Of a stretch of 64,000 nucleotides of DNA, positions 63,997-64,000 are shown in pieces (positions within the stretch are counted from its first letter, which is position 1; each line of letters begins with the position of its first letter). Both the position numbers and the translations under genes were made by a program. The notes below the pieces were generated by a model. It searched no databases, was not told the DNA's origin, and saw only the letters and a program-made list of their open reading frames with translations. Origin of the DNA: Arsenicicoccus sp. oral taxon 190. GTDB lineage: Bacteria > Actinomycetota > Actinomycetes > Actinomycetales > Dermatophilaceae. The stretch covers positions 2,046,001 through 2,110,000 of the forward strand of contig NZ_CP012070.1 in assembly GCF_001189535.1 (NCBI RefSeq). The letters are read 5' to 3'.

Positions 63997-64000
63997 ACGG

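Overview
The window reads as a gene-dense chromosomal core region of a very G+C-rich actinobacterium. Supporting signs are the frequent GTG starts, 4-nt ATGA/GTGA overlaps, the tig-clpP1-clpP2-clpX and folC-DUF4233-ndk blocks, an ultrashort actinobacterial ileS T-box, a Rv2466c-type DsbA-fold protein and genes for 10-methyl branched fatty acids. The gene set would fit an Intrasporangiaceae-like member of the Micrococcales, but that placement is inference. I see no prophage, insertion sequence, CRISPR array, rRNA or plasmid function.

Layout. 1-3014: two tandem dynamin/YfjP-like GTPases, the first cut by the window edge. 3097-4588: a cysteine hydrolase coupled to a GlxA-type regulator. 4589-7193: ssb, behind a leader with three DnaA-box-like 9-mers, then the translation factor ettA. 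7290-12304: thioesterase TesB, a secreted AMIN-like protein, a RecQ helicase with a phosphoribosyltransferase-like tail, and a small thioesterase with a coupled unknown gene. 12399-20241: an MFS exporter and a GDPD phosphodiesterase, then alpha-glucosidase, truncated globin, MscS channel and malQ. 20390-22746: a polar amino-acid ABC importer. 22959-27329: pepN, a DsbA-fold protein, rpiB and a small membrane protein. 27404-27713: tRNA-Gly(UCC) and tRNA-Pro(UGG). 27859-30605: thiolase plus both 3-oxoacid CoA-transferase subunits. 30850-35582: tig, clpP1, clpP2 and clpX, protein folding and turnover. 35614-39632: a five-gene, end-overlapping MoxR/DUF58/DUF4129 operon on the minus strand. 39722-42637: a C39-like protein, a frameshifted thiolase-like gene and a DNA glycosylase with a broken N-terminus. 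42653-49004: valS, plsC, an SBF-like transporter, an S66 peptidase and a NUDIX-like protein. 49102-54519: a GlcD-type flavoprotein, an acetyl-CoA hydrolase/transferase and the tmsA-tmsB pair. 54520-60789: T-box, ileS, folC, DUF4233 gene and ndk. 60894-64000: a MarR regulator, a YbdD-like protein and CstA.

Working together: malQ and the alpha-glucosidase handle maltodextrins; thiolase plus the CoA-transferase handle acetoacetate or beta-ketoadipate-type acids; tmsA/tmsB build 10-methyl fatty acids; and Tig with ClpXP1P2 forms a chaperone-protease module, probably activated by ClgR through a box upstream of clpP1.

The signals least explained by the genes are: a 63-bp palindromic repeat in three ungapped copies near gene ends; a strong excess of GGCATAC/GTATGCC, concentrated between genes; nested inverted repeats between globin and mscS and upstream of the amino-acid importer; a lysine/alanine/proline tail on trigger factor; and two single-base frameshifts within about 650 bp near 41.2-41.9 kb. 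I did not find a clear new defence or biosynthetic system.
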